A DNA stretch of 14,152 nucleotides from Cytophagales bacterium (GTDB taxonomy: Bacteria > Bacteroidota > Bacteroidia > Cytophagales > Cyclobacteriaceae): contig DNZD01000040.1 in NCBI GenBank assembly GCA_003504855.1, forward strand, positions 1 to 14,152, given 5' to 3'. Each line of letters starts with the position of its first letter. Position 1 is the stretch's first letter. Under the pieces are notes generated by a model, which was not told the origin of the DNA, did not search any database, and saw only the letters and a program-made list of their open reading frames with translations. A program made the position numbers and the translations under genes. This document shows positions 7,393 through 14,152 of the stretch, in pieces.

Positions 7393-9537
7393 ATGGTAAG
7401 GATCGTTCTCACATATTGTATTTTTCTTCTGCTCCAGCTTCCTTCATTAGCTCAGGTGCGTGTGGTACATCATACCTCCGAAAGCCATGTTGAGTCGCTC
7501 GATCAATTGATTACGTATTACCTTGATTCTACCGGGAAGGCCACAGCCCTGGAAATGCCAGCACATTTGCGTCGACAACAGTTTCAAAAATTACCGGTAT
7601 CTGTTCCGAACTTTACAGGATTTGACGGTACTGTTTGGATAAGTTTCAGGATAGAAAACAGTGACGGGCATCCCCAATACATTGAATTTACCAACGCCTA
7701 TTTGCAGGATATCCGGATTTACAGTCAGGAAGAAGGTGGCGAACCTGTTCTTATACATCACACAGGCACAACACAACCCTTTAAGTCAAGGGGCATTGCG
7801 AGCATTCACTACCTGCTTCCCGTGGAATTGCACGGTGCGAAATTTCCTGTTACCATTTTTGGAGCCATCCGCACCATCGATCAACCTTTCTGGATAAGTG
7901 CCAGAATAGGGGAATTAAAGCCAATACTGTCGGATATTCGGCGTGAAGAACTCGTGGTGTTGGCTTTGATCGGAATGGCCTTTGTCATGCTGCTGTACAA
8001 TGCGTGTCTCGGACTGATGACCCGTGACATCACCTACGCCTATTATGTAGCCTATGTGTTTTCGGCCATCAACTACCTGATGTATTCCACCGGCTTTTCC
8101 TTTGAATGGCTGTGGCCCGACGAACCCTGGCACAATTCCACTGGTCGCTTTGCGGTAGGTTTTCTCTATTTCACCTGGTTGTTATTTGTAAATAATATTC
8201 TCGAAGTACGTCGCACCCAACCAGCGTATCACAAGTTTTCATTAATACTTATCTCGTACACGGCTATCGTGAGCCTGAGCAACTTTACGGACCCCTTGCC
8301 CATGGGGTATGTGTATGTTATGAACCTTACTGTTCCGGCCTACCTGATTTTGATTGTGACCCGACGAATTTTGGACCGTGATAAGATTGTTTACCTGTTT
8401 ATGATCGGCTGGGTACCGCTCATGATCTGTTCGATTATTTACTCGCTGATGATGCAGGGGGTATTCTACAGTGAGTTTGTACGAGCTTATCTGGTAGCAG
8501 GAGCCATGGTCTGGGAAACGGCCGTCTTCTCGCTTACGCTGGGATACCGCTTCAATGTTATTCGTGCCCAGCACATGGCTGTTCAACGGGAGAATATCCA
8601 GATTATTGAAAATCAACGCCGGGTGCTTGAACTCAACGTAACAGAACGGACACAGCAATTATCCCAACAAAACCAGGTGCTTCTCCGACAACAGGAGGAA
8701 AACCGAAGGCAGAGAAACCTGATCGAAGACCACAACCGAACCCTGGAAGCTGCCGTTCACCAACGCACCGAAGAACTCGCCAGAAGCAATGAGATGCTCA
8801 GGCTCCAGGTTCATAAACTGGAGCAATTTAACTTCATCATTGCGCATAACCTGCGGTCACCCGTAGCGCGCTTATTGGGACTGGCCAACATTTTCAACCG
8901 GACTAACCTCAATGATCCTACCAACCTCACCGTACTCAACAAAACGGTTGAAGCCGGAAGGGATCTGGACAACATCATCAGTGACCTCAATCAAATTATC
9001 AGCATACAGGACATCTCCCATGAAAAGACAGTTCCCATTGATCTTAATCAGTTAGCCGTATCACTGCAAAGCCGCTTCAAACAAGAAATAGTGCGATTTC
9101 AGATTGACTTCCGGGTGCGAACCGGAATGAAGTTCTTATGCTCTGTGCCGGGCTATGTTGATAACATACTTTTCAACCTGATCTCCAACTGCATCAGCCA
9201 CCGTGCGCCGGACAGGGTTCCCAGGATTGAATTGTCTTTTTACCCGGTCTCCAGTTACTGTCAGATTGTTATCAAAGACAATGGAAAGGGTTTCGACATG
9301 CAGCAACATGCCAAGAAAGTCCTCGAGCCGTTCCAACGGTTTGATATGGAACATAAAGGGAAGGGCTTGGGATTATTCCTGATCAAAAGTCAGGTCTCCT
9401 CGCTGGGCGGCACAGTAGCCATCAGCAGCAAAGTGAATGCCGGTACCAAGGTGGAAATCCTTATACCCAATCAAATGCCCGATGCCAGTGAACTACAAAT
9501 GTCCGGGCGACCACTGCCAGCAGCGGTGAACCTTTAA
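7393..9537 (+). CDS. 7TM-DISM sensor histidine kinase (second of tandem pair)
   Basis: 714 residues with the same architecture as the gene before it: signal peptide (1-20, ..PSLAQ), DISMED2-type extracellular domain (about 35-170, VPNFTGFDGTVWISFRIEN), seven membrane helices (about 187-395), a coiled coil with two 39-residue repeats (about 395-475), HisKA with His485 in FIIAHNLRSP, and HATPase_c with G1 (DNGKGFD), F-box (VLEPFQRF) and G2 (GKGLGLF). Differences from its neighbour lie mostly in the sensor and in the loops. Its N-box reads FNLISNCISHR, so the Lys usually found after the second Asn is missing; the first Asn is kept and ATP binding is still plausible. The stop codon overlaps that of the convergent GGT-like gene by four bases. 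It is probably co-transcribed with the first kinase, and hetero-oligomers are possible but unproven. Confidence 0.93.
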   Translation: MVRIVLTYCIFLLLQLPSLAQVRVVHHTSESHVESLDQLITYYLDSTGKATALEMPAHLRRQQFQKLPVSVPNFTGFDGTVWISFRIENSDGHPQYIEFTNAYLQDIRIYSQEEGGEPVLIHHTGTTQPFKSRGIASIHYLLPVELHGAKFPVTIFGAIRTIDQPFWISARIGELKPILSDIRREELVVLALIGMAFVMLLYNACLGLMTRDITYAYYVAYVFSAINYLMYSTGFSFEWLWPDEPWHNSTGRFAVGFLYFTWLLFVNNILEVRRTQPAYHKFSLILISYTAIVSLSNFTDPLPMGYVYVMNLTVPAYLILIVTRRILDRDKIVYLFMIGWVPLMICSIIYSLMMQGVFYSEFVRAYLVAGAMVWETAVFSLTLGYRFNVIRAQHMAVQRENIQIIENQRRVLELNVTERTQQLSQQNQVLLRQQEENRRQRNLIEDHNRTLEAAVHQRTEELARSNEMLRLQVHKLEQFNFIIAHNLRSPVARLLGLANIFNRTNLNDPTNLTVLNKTVEAGRDLDNIISDLNQIISIQDISHEKTVPIDLNQLAVSLQSRFKQEIVRFQIDFRVRTGMKFLCSVPGYVDNILFNLISNCISHRAPDRVPRIELSFYPVSSYCQIVIKDNGKGFDMQQHAKKVLEPFQRFDMEHKGKGLGLFLIKSQVSSLGGTVAISSKVNAGTKVEILIPNQMPDASELQMSGRPLPAAVNL

Positions 9538-11243
9538 ACTGCTTTGGCTTGTCCAGCCCTTCGGGGATCACCACAGGCATGAGCTACCCTGGTGGCAGGA
9601 TCAATATAAATTCCTTCAAAAGAGCCCAGGTGCCATTGCCAGGGTCGCACCTTGTCAAACTTCATCCCGAGTTTTTCCAATTGGGCAACTATGGCGGGGC
9701 CATAGTCATTCTCCATCAGCATCTTCGTCGGGTCTGAGATTGAGTTCCCTCCGAACCGTGGCAAATGAACGGACTCTTCAGGCTTCATGCCAAAATCCAG
9801 TATGTTGACAGTATTTTGAAATATGTTCTCCAGCAGAGAAACACTCGGGCTTCCCGAAGCCAGAACCACACGGCCATCCCGGATAAACATGTTGGGGCCA
9901 ACCCTTGCAAACATGCGGGCTCCGGGTTCAGGTAAACCAGAAGCGTAATGACCGATGGGCGCACAAATACTTACTCCATCAACATAGAGTGTGTTGGACC
10001 AGGGCAGTGCCATCACCGAATGCAATACCGTGGCTACGTTGCCTTGCGCGTCAATAACCGTGAGGTGATTACTGCCAGGTCGGGGAGGATCCATGAGACC
10101 CATGGGCTTACCCGATAATTTGTTGTATCGCTCTTCGGCAAATGCTTTAGACAATCGCTTTTCCACCGGGGCTTTCTTTCCCATCAATCCCTCGCGGAAG
10201 TGCGTAGTAATCACTTCACCCAGGATTTGCATGGACTTCAGAGTGGAATCATAACTCGTATGAATCGGGCCGAATTTCTTAAAGTCAAAATACTCGGCCA
10301 TTTGCATAAACTCAATGATCACCTCGCCACCGAAATCCGGTGAAGGAGCGGCCTCAATCGTGTAGTCGCGGTACTTTCCTTTGGCGGTATCCTGAACCAT
10401 CGGCTGATAGCGGGCAAAGTCCTCTTCAGTAACAATACCACCTGCCTGTTTCACGACTGCACAGAAGTTCCTGGCAAATTCGCCGTGATAAAAGTATTTG
10501 CTTCCTTCTTCCGACAACCGGGTAAGTACCTGGGCCAGTTTCTTTTGTATGACCAGCTCACCCGGTCGGATCATGTCTTTGTCACGGAAATAGATCTCCC
10601 GCCCGTCAGCGGAAGCGGCAATCAAATCGGCACTCTCAAATATCTCTCCCCACAGAAACGGGTAAACCTCAAACCCTTCACGGGCATATCGGATAGCATT
10701 GCCCATCAACGATTTGATTGGCATAGAACCGAACTGCTTGTGTGACTCTTCAAAGCCGCCCCAGAAGCCTGGTACAATCACACTTTTGGCTGTCTTGATC
10801 AGGGCGGTTAGCGATGTTAAGGCAAAATCTTCCTTCTTCATGGCCAGCGGTGCATTGCAACTGCCGTTCACATAGCGGCTTGTTTCCTTCTTTGCATCGA
10901 AGTATTGCATGCTGAATACACCCGTCAGCGTGGTCATGTGTGGCTCCACCACCGACTGTACGATGGATGCGGCCAATGCTGCATCCGCCGCATTTCCGCC
11001 GGCTTTGAGAACGTTAACAGCCTCCTGACTTACCAATGGATGTGACGATACCGCCACCCCTTTGGAGGAGCTAACACCTTTCTTCCGGCCAAAATTTGCT
11101 TCCGCAATCAGTCGTTTGCGTTCGGTTACAAACGCATCATCGGCCAGCAGTTCAGTCGCATAGGCAGGGGCTGATGATCCGTACAATAGCGCAGGTACCG
11201 CAGGGAGGGCCAGGGCATTCCGAAAGAAATTTCTCCGTTTCAT
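9534..11243 (-). CDS. Tat-exported gamma-glutamyltransferase-fold protein with altered active site
   Basis: 569 residues from the ATG at 11243. The N-terminus MKRRNFFRNALALP..APAYA is a twin-arginine signal peptide, so the folded protein should be exported. The GGT (Ntn-hydrolase) fold is supported by LKAGGNAADAALAAS (79-93), VEPHMTTLTG, the central HLTVIDAQGNVATV segment (393-406), and a late GSP motif followed by a helix and PEESVHLPRF. At the self-cleavage site the canonical Thr-Thr-His is Ser391-Asn392-His393, so Ser would be the nucleophile. By eye against E. coli GGT, the Arg that binds the glutamate carboxylate is replaced (Ser128 in NGSCNAP), the two oxyanion glycines after GSP are Ser-Val (467-468), and the paired serines near PLSSM are missing. 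True glutathione transpeptidase activity is therefore doubtful; a different amidase or acylase, or a dead enzyme, are possible. An upstream in-frame extension is rejected because it would run into the divergent gene. Confidence 0.85.
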   Translation of the reverse strand: MKRRNFFRNALALPAVPALLYGSSAPAYATELLADDAFVTERKRLIAEANFGRKKGVSSSKGVAVSSHPLVSQEAVNVLKAGGNAADAALAASIVQSVVEPHMTTLTGVFSMQYFDAKKETSRYVNGSCNAPLAMKKEDFALTSLTALIKTAKSVIVPGFWGGFEESHKQFGSMPIKSLMGNAIRYAREGFEVYPFLWGEIFESADLIAASADGREIYFRDKDMIRPGELVIQKKLAQVLTRLSEEGSKYFYHGEFARNFCAVVKQAGGIVTEEDFARYQPMVQDTAKGKYRDYTIEAAPSPDFGGEVIIEFMQMAEYFDFKKFGPIHTSYDSTLKSMQILGEVITTHFREGLMGKKAPVEKRLSKAFAEERYNKLSGKPMGLMDPPRPGSNHLTVIDAQGNVATVLHSVMALPWSNTLYVDGVSICAPIGHYASGLPEPGARMFARVGPNMFIRDGRVVLASGSPSVSLLENIFQNTVNILDFGMKPEESVHLPRFGGNSISDPTKMLMENDYGPAIVAQLEKLGMKFDKVRPWQWHLGSFEGIYIDPATRVAHACGDPRRAGQAKAV

Positions 11244-11345
11244 AGGGTTGGGGTTGGTAAAGAAATGTAGCAAACATTTTTTACAAGGACATACCGCTCG
11301 GGTAAAGTTCAGGCCAACACTTATCTTAGGGCTAAAACCTCCACC
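11244..11345. promoter_or_regulatory. Divergent intergenic region, GGT-like / amidohydrolase
   Basis: These 102 bases lie between two start codons that face away from each other and should carry both promoters. TACATTTC on the minus strand (11269 down to 11262) and TATCTTAG on the plus strand (in ACACTTATCTTAGGG, about 11319-11331) are each one base off the Bacteroidota -7 motif, but neither has a -33 element at normal spacing. The arrangement suggests that the two exported hydrolases could be controlled together. Confidence 0.35.
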
Positions 11346-12785
11346 ATGCGCTACCTCCTGTTTGCCCTCCTGATGCTGATGGCTCAATCCATGCTCGCCC
11401 AGGAGCGCACATGGCTTTTGTACAACGTAAAAATCATTCAGGTAACAGACGGAAAGATGGCCAACGGAGATGCCGTACTGATGGAAGGTTCGGCGATCAA
11501 AGCCATTGGCAAGTACAATACACTGAGGGGCAATGCACCGATTACCCAACAGGTCGATGGCCATGGCAACTACCTCATACCGGGGTTGTGGGATATGCAC
11601 ATCCACCTCGAGGGCAAGGAATTGGTAGAAGACAACCGGGCACTCTTACCAGTCTTTCTGGCGTACGGTATCACATCCGTGCGGGATTGTGCCAGCGACC
11701 TGGGCGAACAAGTACTCGCCTGGCGGGAAGAAATCAAACAGGGGAAGCTTGCAGGTCCAAATATCTTCACTGCCGGACGCAAACTCGAAGGAAAGAACTC
11801 CATCTGGAAGGATGACATTGAAATAGAAAATGAAGTCGAACTCAACACGGCATTGGATAAGCTCGATCAGTACAAAGTGGACTTCGTGAAGATTACGGAG
11901 AATACCCTCAACGGGGATTTGTTTCTGAAGAGTGTACGTGGTGCAAAGGCCAGGGGGTATCGTGTTTCTGGTCACGTACCCATCGATGTTGCCATCCAGG
12001 AACTGGCAGATGCCGGATACACCAGCGTGGAACATGCCAGCTATCTATTGCGCTATGGCAGCGACGAACAACAAATTGCCACCGACCTGCGTGCCGGCAG
12101 AATTACCCGGGCTCAGGCCGATGCCGGATATGCGTCCTTCGATCAGGCCAAAGCCATCGAAGGGTATAAGCGATTTGCAAAGACCGGTATGTTTGTTTGC
12201 CCTACGCTGATTGGCGGACGGCAACTTGCGTACCTGGATGTCACCAACCATAGTCAGGACCCTGCTCTTACCTGGCTGACTGAAAAGTTCACCGCTAACT
12301 ACCAGTGGCGTATTCAGCGCATGTCCGGTGACACCCCGGAGCAAAAACAGCAGCGCAAGGATCGCTATCAATTATTGTTGAAACAATTACCCCTGATGCA
12401 GGCGGCGGGGATTAAGTTTATTGCCGGAAGTGATGCGGCAGCATTAAATACGTATGTATATCCTGCGGAGTCATTAATCCAGGAACTGGAGATCTTTGAA
12501 GAGGCGGGACTAAAGCCCCTTAAAATCCTGCAATCAGCAACGATGGCGGGCCCGGCATACTTTAACCTCAGTCATAAGACCGGCACCATTGAGGCAAACA
12601 AAACAGCCGATTTGGTCTTGCTGGAACAAAATCCCCTGGAACACATTAATGCCTTGCGGAGTATCCGGGGGGTAGTGTCACGGGGCACTTATTACGACCG
12701 AAAGAAACTGGATGACATGATCATCACCGCACAAGAAATCAAAAAGCAACTGGATGCATCACGCAGTCCACAAAAAGAAAAATAA
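11346..12785 (+). CDS. Secreted metal-dependent amidohydrolase (imidazolonepropionase-like)
   Basis: 479 residues. The N-terminus MRYLLFALLMLMAQSMLAQ is a signal peptide, so the enzyme works outside the cytoplasm. It is a TIM-barrel amidohydrolase of the subgroup with a bridging carboxylated Lys. The binuclear metal ligands can be placed: His85 and His87 in WDMHIHL, Lys182 in DFVKIT, His210 in SGHVP, His230 in VEHAS and Asp363 in AGSDAA. The flanking beta-sandwich is completed at both ends (..IPGLWDM at the start; TADLVLLEQNPLEHI and a final VVSRGTYYDR at the end). Relatives include imidazolonepropionase-like enzymes and Xaa-Pro or Xaa-Lys dipeptidases, so a dipeptide or cyclic amide substrate is plausible; the sequence does not settle it. 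Three bases separate it from the DoxX gene, indicating an operon. It is divergent from the GGT-like gene. Confidence 0.9.
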   Translation: MRYLLFALLMLMAQSMLAQERTWLLYNVKIIQVTDGKMANGDAVLMEGSAIKAIGKYNTLRGNAPITQQVDGHGNYLIPGLWDMHIHLEGKELVEDNRALLPVFLAYGITSVRDCASDLGEQVLAWREEIKQGKLAGPNIFTAGRKLEGKNSIWKDDIEIENEVELNTALDKLDQYKVDFVKITENTLNGDLFLKSVRGAKARGYRVSGHVPIDVAIQELADAGYTSVEHASYLLRYGSDEQQIATDLRAGRITRAQADAGYASFDQAKAIEGYKRFAKTGMFVCPTLIGGRQLAYLDVTNHSQDPALTWLTEKFTANYQWRIQRMSGDTPEQKQQRKDRYQLLLKQLPLMQAAGIKFIAGSDAAALNTYVYPAESLIQELEIFEEAGLKPLKILQSATMAGPAYFNLSHKTGTIEANKTADLVLLEQNPLEHINALRSIRGVVSRGTYYDRKKLDDMIITAQEIKKQLDASRSPQKEK

Positions 12786-12788
12786 CCC

Positions 12789-13187
12789 ATGCAGAAACGA
12801 TTACTCTTTGGCGATTCAGGATACCAGGGACAAGCCCTGGCCATTTTGAGAATAATTACCGGGTTGCTGCTCGTGTACCACGGTAAGGAAGTATTTGATG
12901 GTGCCTTAATGAGTGAATATCAAAAGTGGACACAGTTTGGGGGCAGTGCCTGGATGCCTTATCTAGGTAAAGGAGCGGAGTTTGTGGCCGGTCTGTTGTT
13001 GGTTGCCGGGTTTCTTACCAGAATTGCTGCCTTAATCACCATCGGCACATTTGCCTACATCACGTTTTTCATCGGCGGAGGAAAATTCTGGTACGAAGAC
13101 CAACATCCGTTTATGTTTTTGCTGCTTGGAGCTTTGTTCTTGTTTGCGGGTGGGGGACTCTGGAGCATAGACCGGCGAATGAATTGA
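12789..13187 (+). CDS. DoxX family membrane protein
   Basis: 132 residues with about four membrane helices: LRIITGLLLVYHGKEVF (first), AEFVAGLLLVAGFLTRIAAL (second), ITIGTFAYITFFIGGG (third) and FMFLLLGALFLFAGGG (fourth), ending in a short basic tail WSIDRRMN. The first helix with its R..TG.LL..HG pattern, the GKGAEFVAGLLL turn and the final G-rich helix are characteristic of DoxX/DoxD-type proteins, a family of inner-membrane proteins with varied, mostly unproven roles in redox or quinone-linked processes. The length is normal for the family. It begins three bases after the amidohydrolase stop, so it is almost certainly co-transcribed and translated with it, though a functional link between the two is not obvious. 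Confidence 0.85.
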   Translation: MQKRLLFGDSGYQGQALAILRIITGLLLVYHGKEVFDGALMSEYQKWTQFGGSAWMPYLGKGAEFVAGLLLVAGFLTRIAALITIGTFAYITFFIGGGKFWYEDQHPFMFLLLGALFLFAGGGLWSIDRRMN

Positions 13188-13244
13188 TTCAAATACCCTA
13201 AGTTCCGGAATATATTTTAACTTTAGTGAAGTAACTTAATTAGT
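13188..13244 (+). promoter_or_regulatory. Possible promoter of the small secreted protein gene
   Basis: A 57-base AT-rich gap precedes the ATG at 13245. TAACTTTA (13218-13225) followed by G fits the Bacteroidota -7 motif TAnnTTTG with one mismatch and is well placed for a leader of about 15-20 bases. No -33 TTG at standard spacing is seen, so this is weak. No hairpin plus T-run terminator for the DoxX gene is visible. Confidence 0.3.
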
Positions 13245-13625
13245 ATGAAACCTGTCATCTGTCTCCTGGTCCTCGTCCTTGCATCCCATATGGCATGGGG
13301 TCAAACTCCGACCCAGGCCACCAACACCAATACTGATGTTACCGGCATTTGGAACATGGAGGTGAAGTCTACCGCCGGCAACGGAACACCAACCTTTGAT
13401 CTAAAGCACAAATCAGCTACGGCAGTGATCGGAACCTACAAAGGCAGGCTAGGTGACGCAGAAGTAAAGGGAACAGTCAAAGGTAACTTGATACACCTTG
13501 AGTTCACCATTAACGATACCCGCATTGAGTATGATGGCATCGTAGATGGCGACAGTGTAAAAGGCACTATCAAATTCGGTAAGCTTGCTGAAGGTACTTT
13601 TACAGGTACGCGGAAGAAAGCTTAG
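13245..13625 (+). CDS. Small secreted beta-rich protein, unknown function
   Basis: 126 residues. The N-terminus MKPVICLLVLVLASHMAWGQ is a clear signal peptide with cleavage near residue 20, followed by a Thr/Asn-rich stretch (21-31). The mature part is predicted all-beta: alternating short strands such as TGIWNMEVKS, ATAVIGTYKGRLG, VKGTVKGNLIHLEFTI and IEYDGIVDGDSVKGTIKFG. A VKGT[VI]K unit occurs twice (75-80 and 106-111), as expected for an up-and-down barrel or sandwich, somewhat lipocalin-like. It resembles small conserved hypothetical proteins found in environmental bacteria, but I cannot name a family. It ends in a basic tail (GTRKKA). The stop overlaps that of the convergent gene by four bases. 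It may have its own promoter or extend the upstream amidohydrolase-DoxX transcript. Confidence 0.7.
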   Translation: MKPVICLLVLVLASHMAWGQTPTQATNTNTDVTGIWNMEVKSTAGNGTPTFDLKHKSATAVIGTYKGRLGDAEVKGTVKGNLIHLEFTINDTRIEYDGIVDGDSVKGTIKFGKLAEGTFTGTRKKA

Positions 13626-14152
13626 AATCCGCCAGATACCAATAACTTCTCCAGTTCTTCCTTTTCTTTCATGGAAACCCCGCGCCGGGTTTCGGGTACA
13701 TTGCGCTGTACGACAGGCGCCATCCGGCTGGAATCTGCAGCCGCAACCAGAATCTTCTGATACACCACCCGATCCCTCCAGACCGTATCCGGCTGTTTGG
13801 TGATAAACACGGTATCCACCCGCGAAGCGACCGGCATGATGGTTTGGGGTTGTTGATTCCACTGAATTCCCATCCACCAACCGAAGGCAATTAATAGCGC
13901 AGCGGCAATACCCAATGAATAGTATGGCAACGGTCGTGTCACAGCTGACGCCTCAGGGTTGATTCGGTTTTTCAGATCGTGAAGTAATTGTTCATCCGGC
14001 TGAATGTCAGATCCGGCAAAATGCCTGAGCAGTTCAAGCTCGGCATAACGCAACGCCTCATATTGAGCTTCTCCGGAAACCAGGGTTGAAACCCATTGAC
14101 GATCTGATTCGCTTAGTTCGTGCCAGGCTGTTGAGCGCAGCAGATGCGATAA
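13622..14152 (-). CDS. Single-pass membrane protein, possible anti-sigma-like; partial at window end
   Basis: 176 residues are visible. The reading frame stays open to the window edge, so the true start lies beyond 14152. A TTG at 14053 is only an internal codon: the 33 codons upstream read as sensible protein (HELSESDRQWVSTLVSGE) continuous with EALRYAELELLRHF. The cytoplasmic N-terminal part is helical and charged. One membrane helix follows (visible residues about 77-96, YYSLGIAAALLIAFGWWMGI). The outer part is short and ends in a charged segment (KEKEELEKLLVSGG). This layout resembles membrane proteins encoded after ECF sigma factors in Bacteroidota, but no zinc-binding HxxxCxxC motif is seen in the visible part, and the neighbouring gene is outside the window. 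The anti-sigma role is only a guess. Confidence 0.65.
   Translation of the reverse strand, partial: LSHLLRSTAWHELSESDRQWVSTLVSGEAQYEALRYAELELLRHFAGSDIQPDEQLLHDLKNRINPEASAVTRPLPYYSLGIAAALLIAFGWWMGIQWNQQPQTIMPVASRVDTVFITKQPDTVWRDRVVYQKILVAAADSSRMAPVVQRNVPETRRGVSMKEKEELEKLLVSGGF

Noticed and set aside
6600-8910. The matching kinase segments as a mobile or recombination repeat
   Set aside because: The matches follow conserved protein motifs and differ mainly at synonymous positions, as expected from gene duplication under selection, not a DNA repeat element.
11244-11606. N-terminal extension of the GGT-like gene to a 690-residue protein starting at 11606
   Set aside because: It would overlap about 260 bases of the divergent amidohydrolase gene, and it buries a perfect Tat signal peptide that starts at 11243.
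13449-13880. Minus-strand open frame of 143 codons overlapping the small secreted gene and the edge gene
   Set aside because: Conflicts with two better-supported genes and contains no signal peptide or domain.
14051-14053. TTG as the true start of the edge membrane protein
   Set aside because: The frame continues upstream without a stop to the window edge, and the upstream codons read as coherent helical protein.
1-14152. tRNA, rRNA, CRISPR, transposase or toxin-antitoxin content
   Set aside because: Nothing on either strand showed cloverleaf-like sequence, spaced direct repeats, transposase motifs or small paired toxin-antitoxin genes.

Overview
The window looks like chromosomal DNA from a member of the Bacteroidota, most likely Cytophagales or a relative. 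This is inferred from gene families rather than a marker gene. The clues are two 7TM-DISM sensor histidine kinases with an AHNLRSP-type H-box, a DUF2911 plus TPR secreted protein, signal peptides ending in ..GQ or ..AQ, a Tat-type signal of the KRRNFFRN kind, near absence of Shine-Dalgarno sequences, several GTG starts and roughly 50% GC. I see no rRNA, tRNA, CRISPR array, insertion sequence, integrase or phage gene. The region reads as ordinary dense core or accessory chromosome without signs of recent transfer.

Layout. (1) 29-2520, minus strand: a two-gene unit in which an MAO-like flavin amine oxidase is followed, with a 4-base ATGA overlap, by a membrane-anchored nitrilase-superfamily amidohydrolase. 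(2) 2589-3275, plus: a DUF2461 protein, convergent with (3) 3278-5014, minus: a secreted DUF2911/TPR protein followed after 6 bases by a YqcC-like protein that carries an extra C-terminal region. (4) 5193-9537, plus: two tandem paralogous 714-residue 7TM-DISM hybrid receptor/histidine kinases with no response regulator in view. (5) 9534-11243, minus: a Tat-exported gamma-glutamyltransferase-fold protein whose nucleophile position is Ser and whose glutamate-binding positions look replaced. It is divergent from (6) 11346-13187, plus: a secreted metal-dependent amidohydrolase followed after 3 bases by a DoxX-type membrane protein. (7) 13245-13625, plus: a small secreted beta-rich protein, convergent with (8) 13622-14152, minus: a single-pass membrane protein that runs off the window and resembles the membrane partner often encoded after an ECF sigma factor.

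How the genes may work together. The amine oxidase and nitrilase-like enzyme are translationally coupled and plausibly act in one amine or amide catabolic route; the substrate is unknown. The kinase pair shares almost identical phosphoacceptor regions but has diverged sensor domains, which suggests two inputs feeding a shared output or a heterodimer. The divergent pair of exported hydrolases (GGT-like and amidohydrolase) suggests periplasmic turnover of peptide-like or amide compounds. All three convergent gene pairs abut or overlap at their stop codons, leaving no intergenic room for terminators. The best candidates for something undescribed are the variant GGT-like enzyme, the tandem kinases with their 39-residue linker repeats, and the coupled MAO/nitrilase operon. 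I do not see a clear new multi-gene defence or mobile system.
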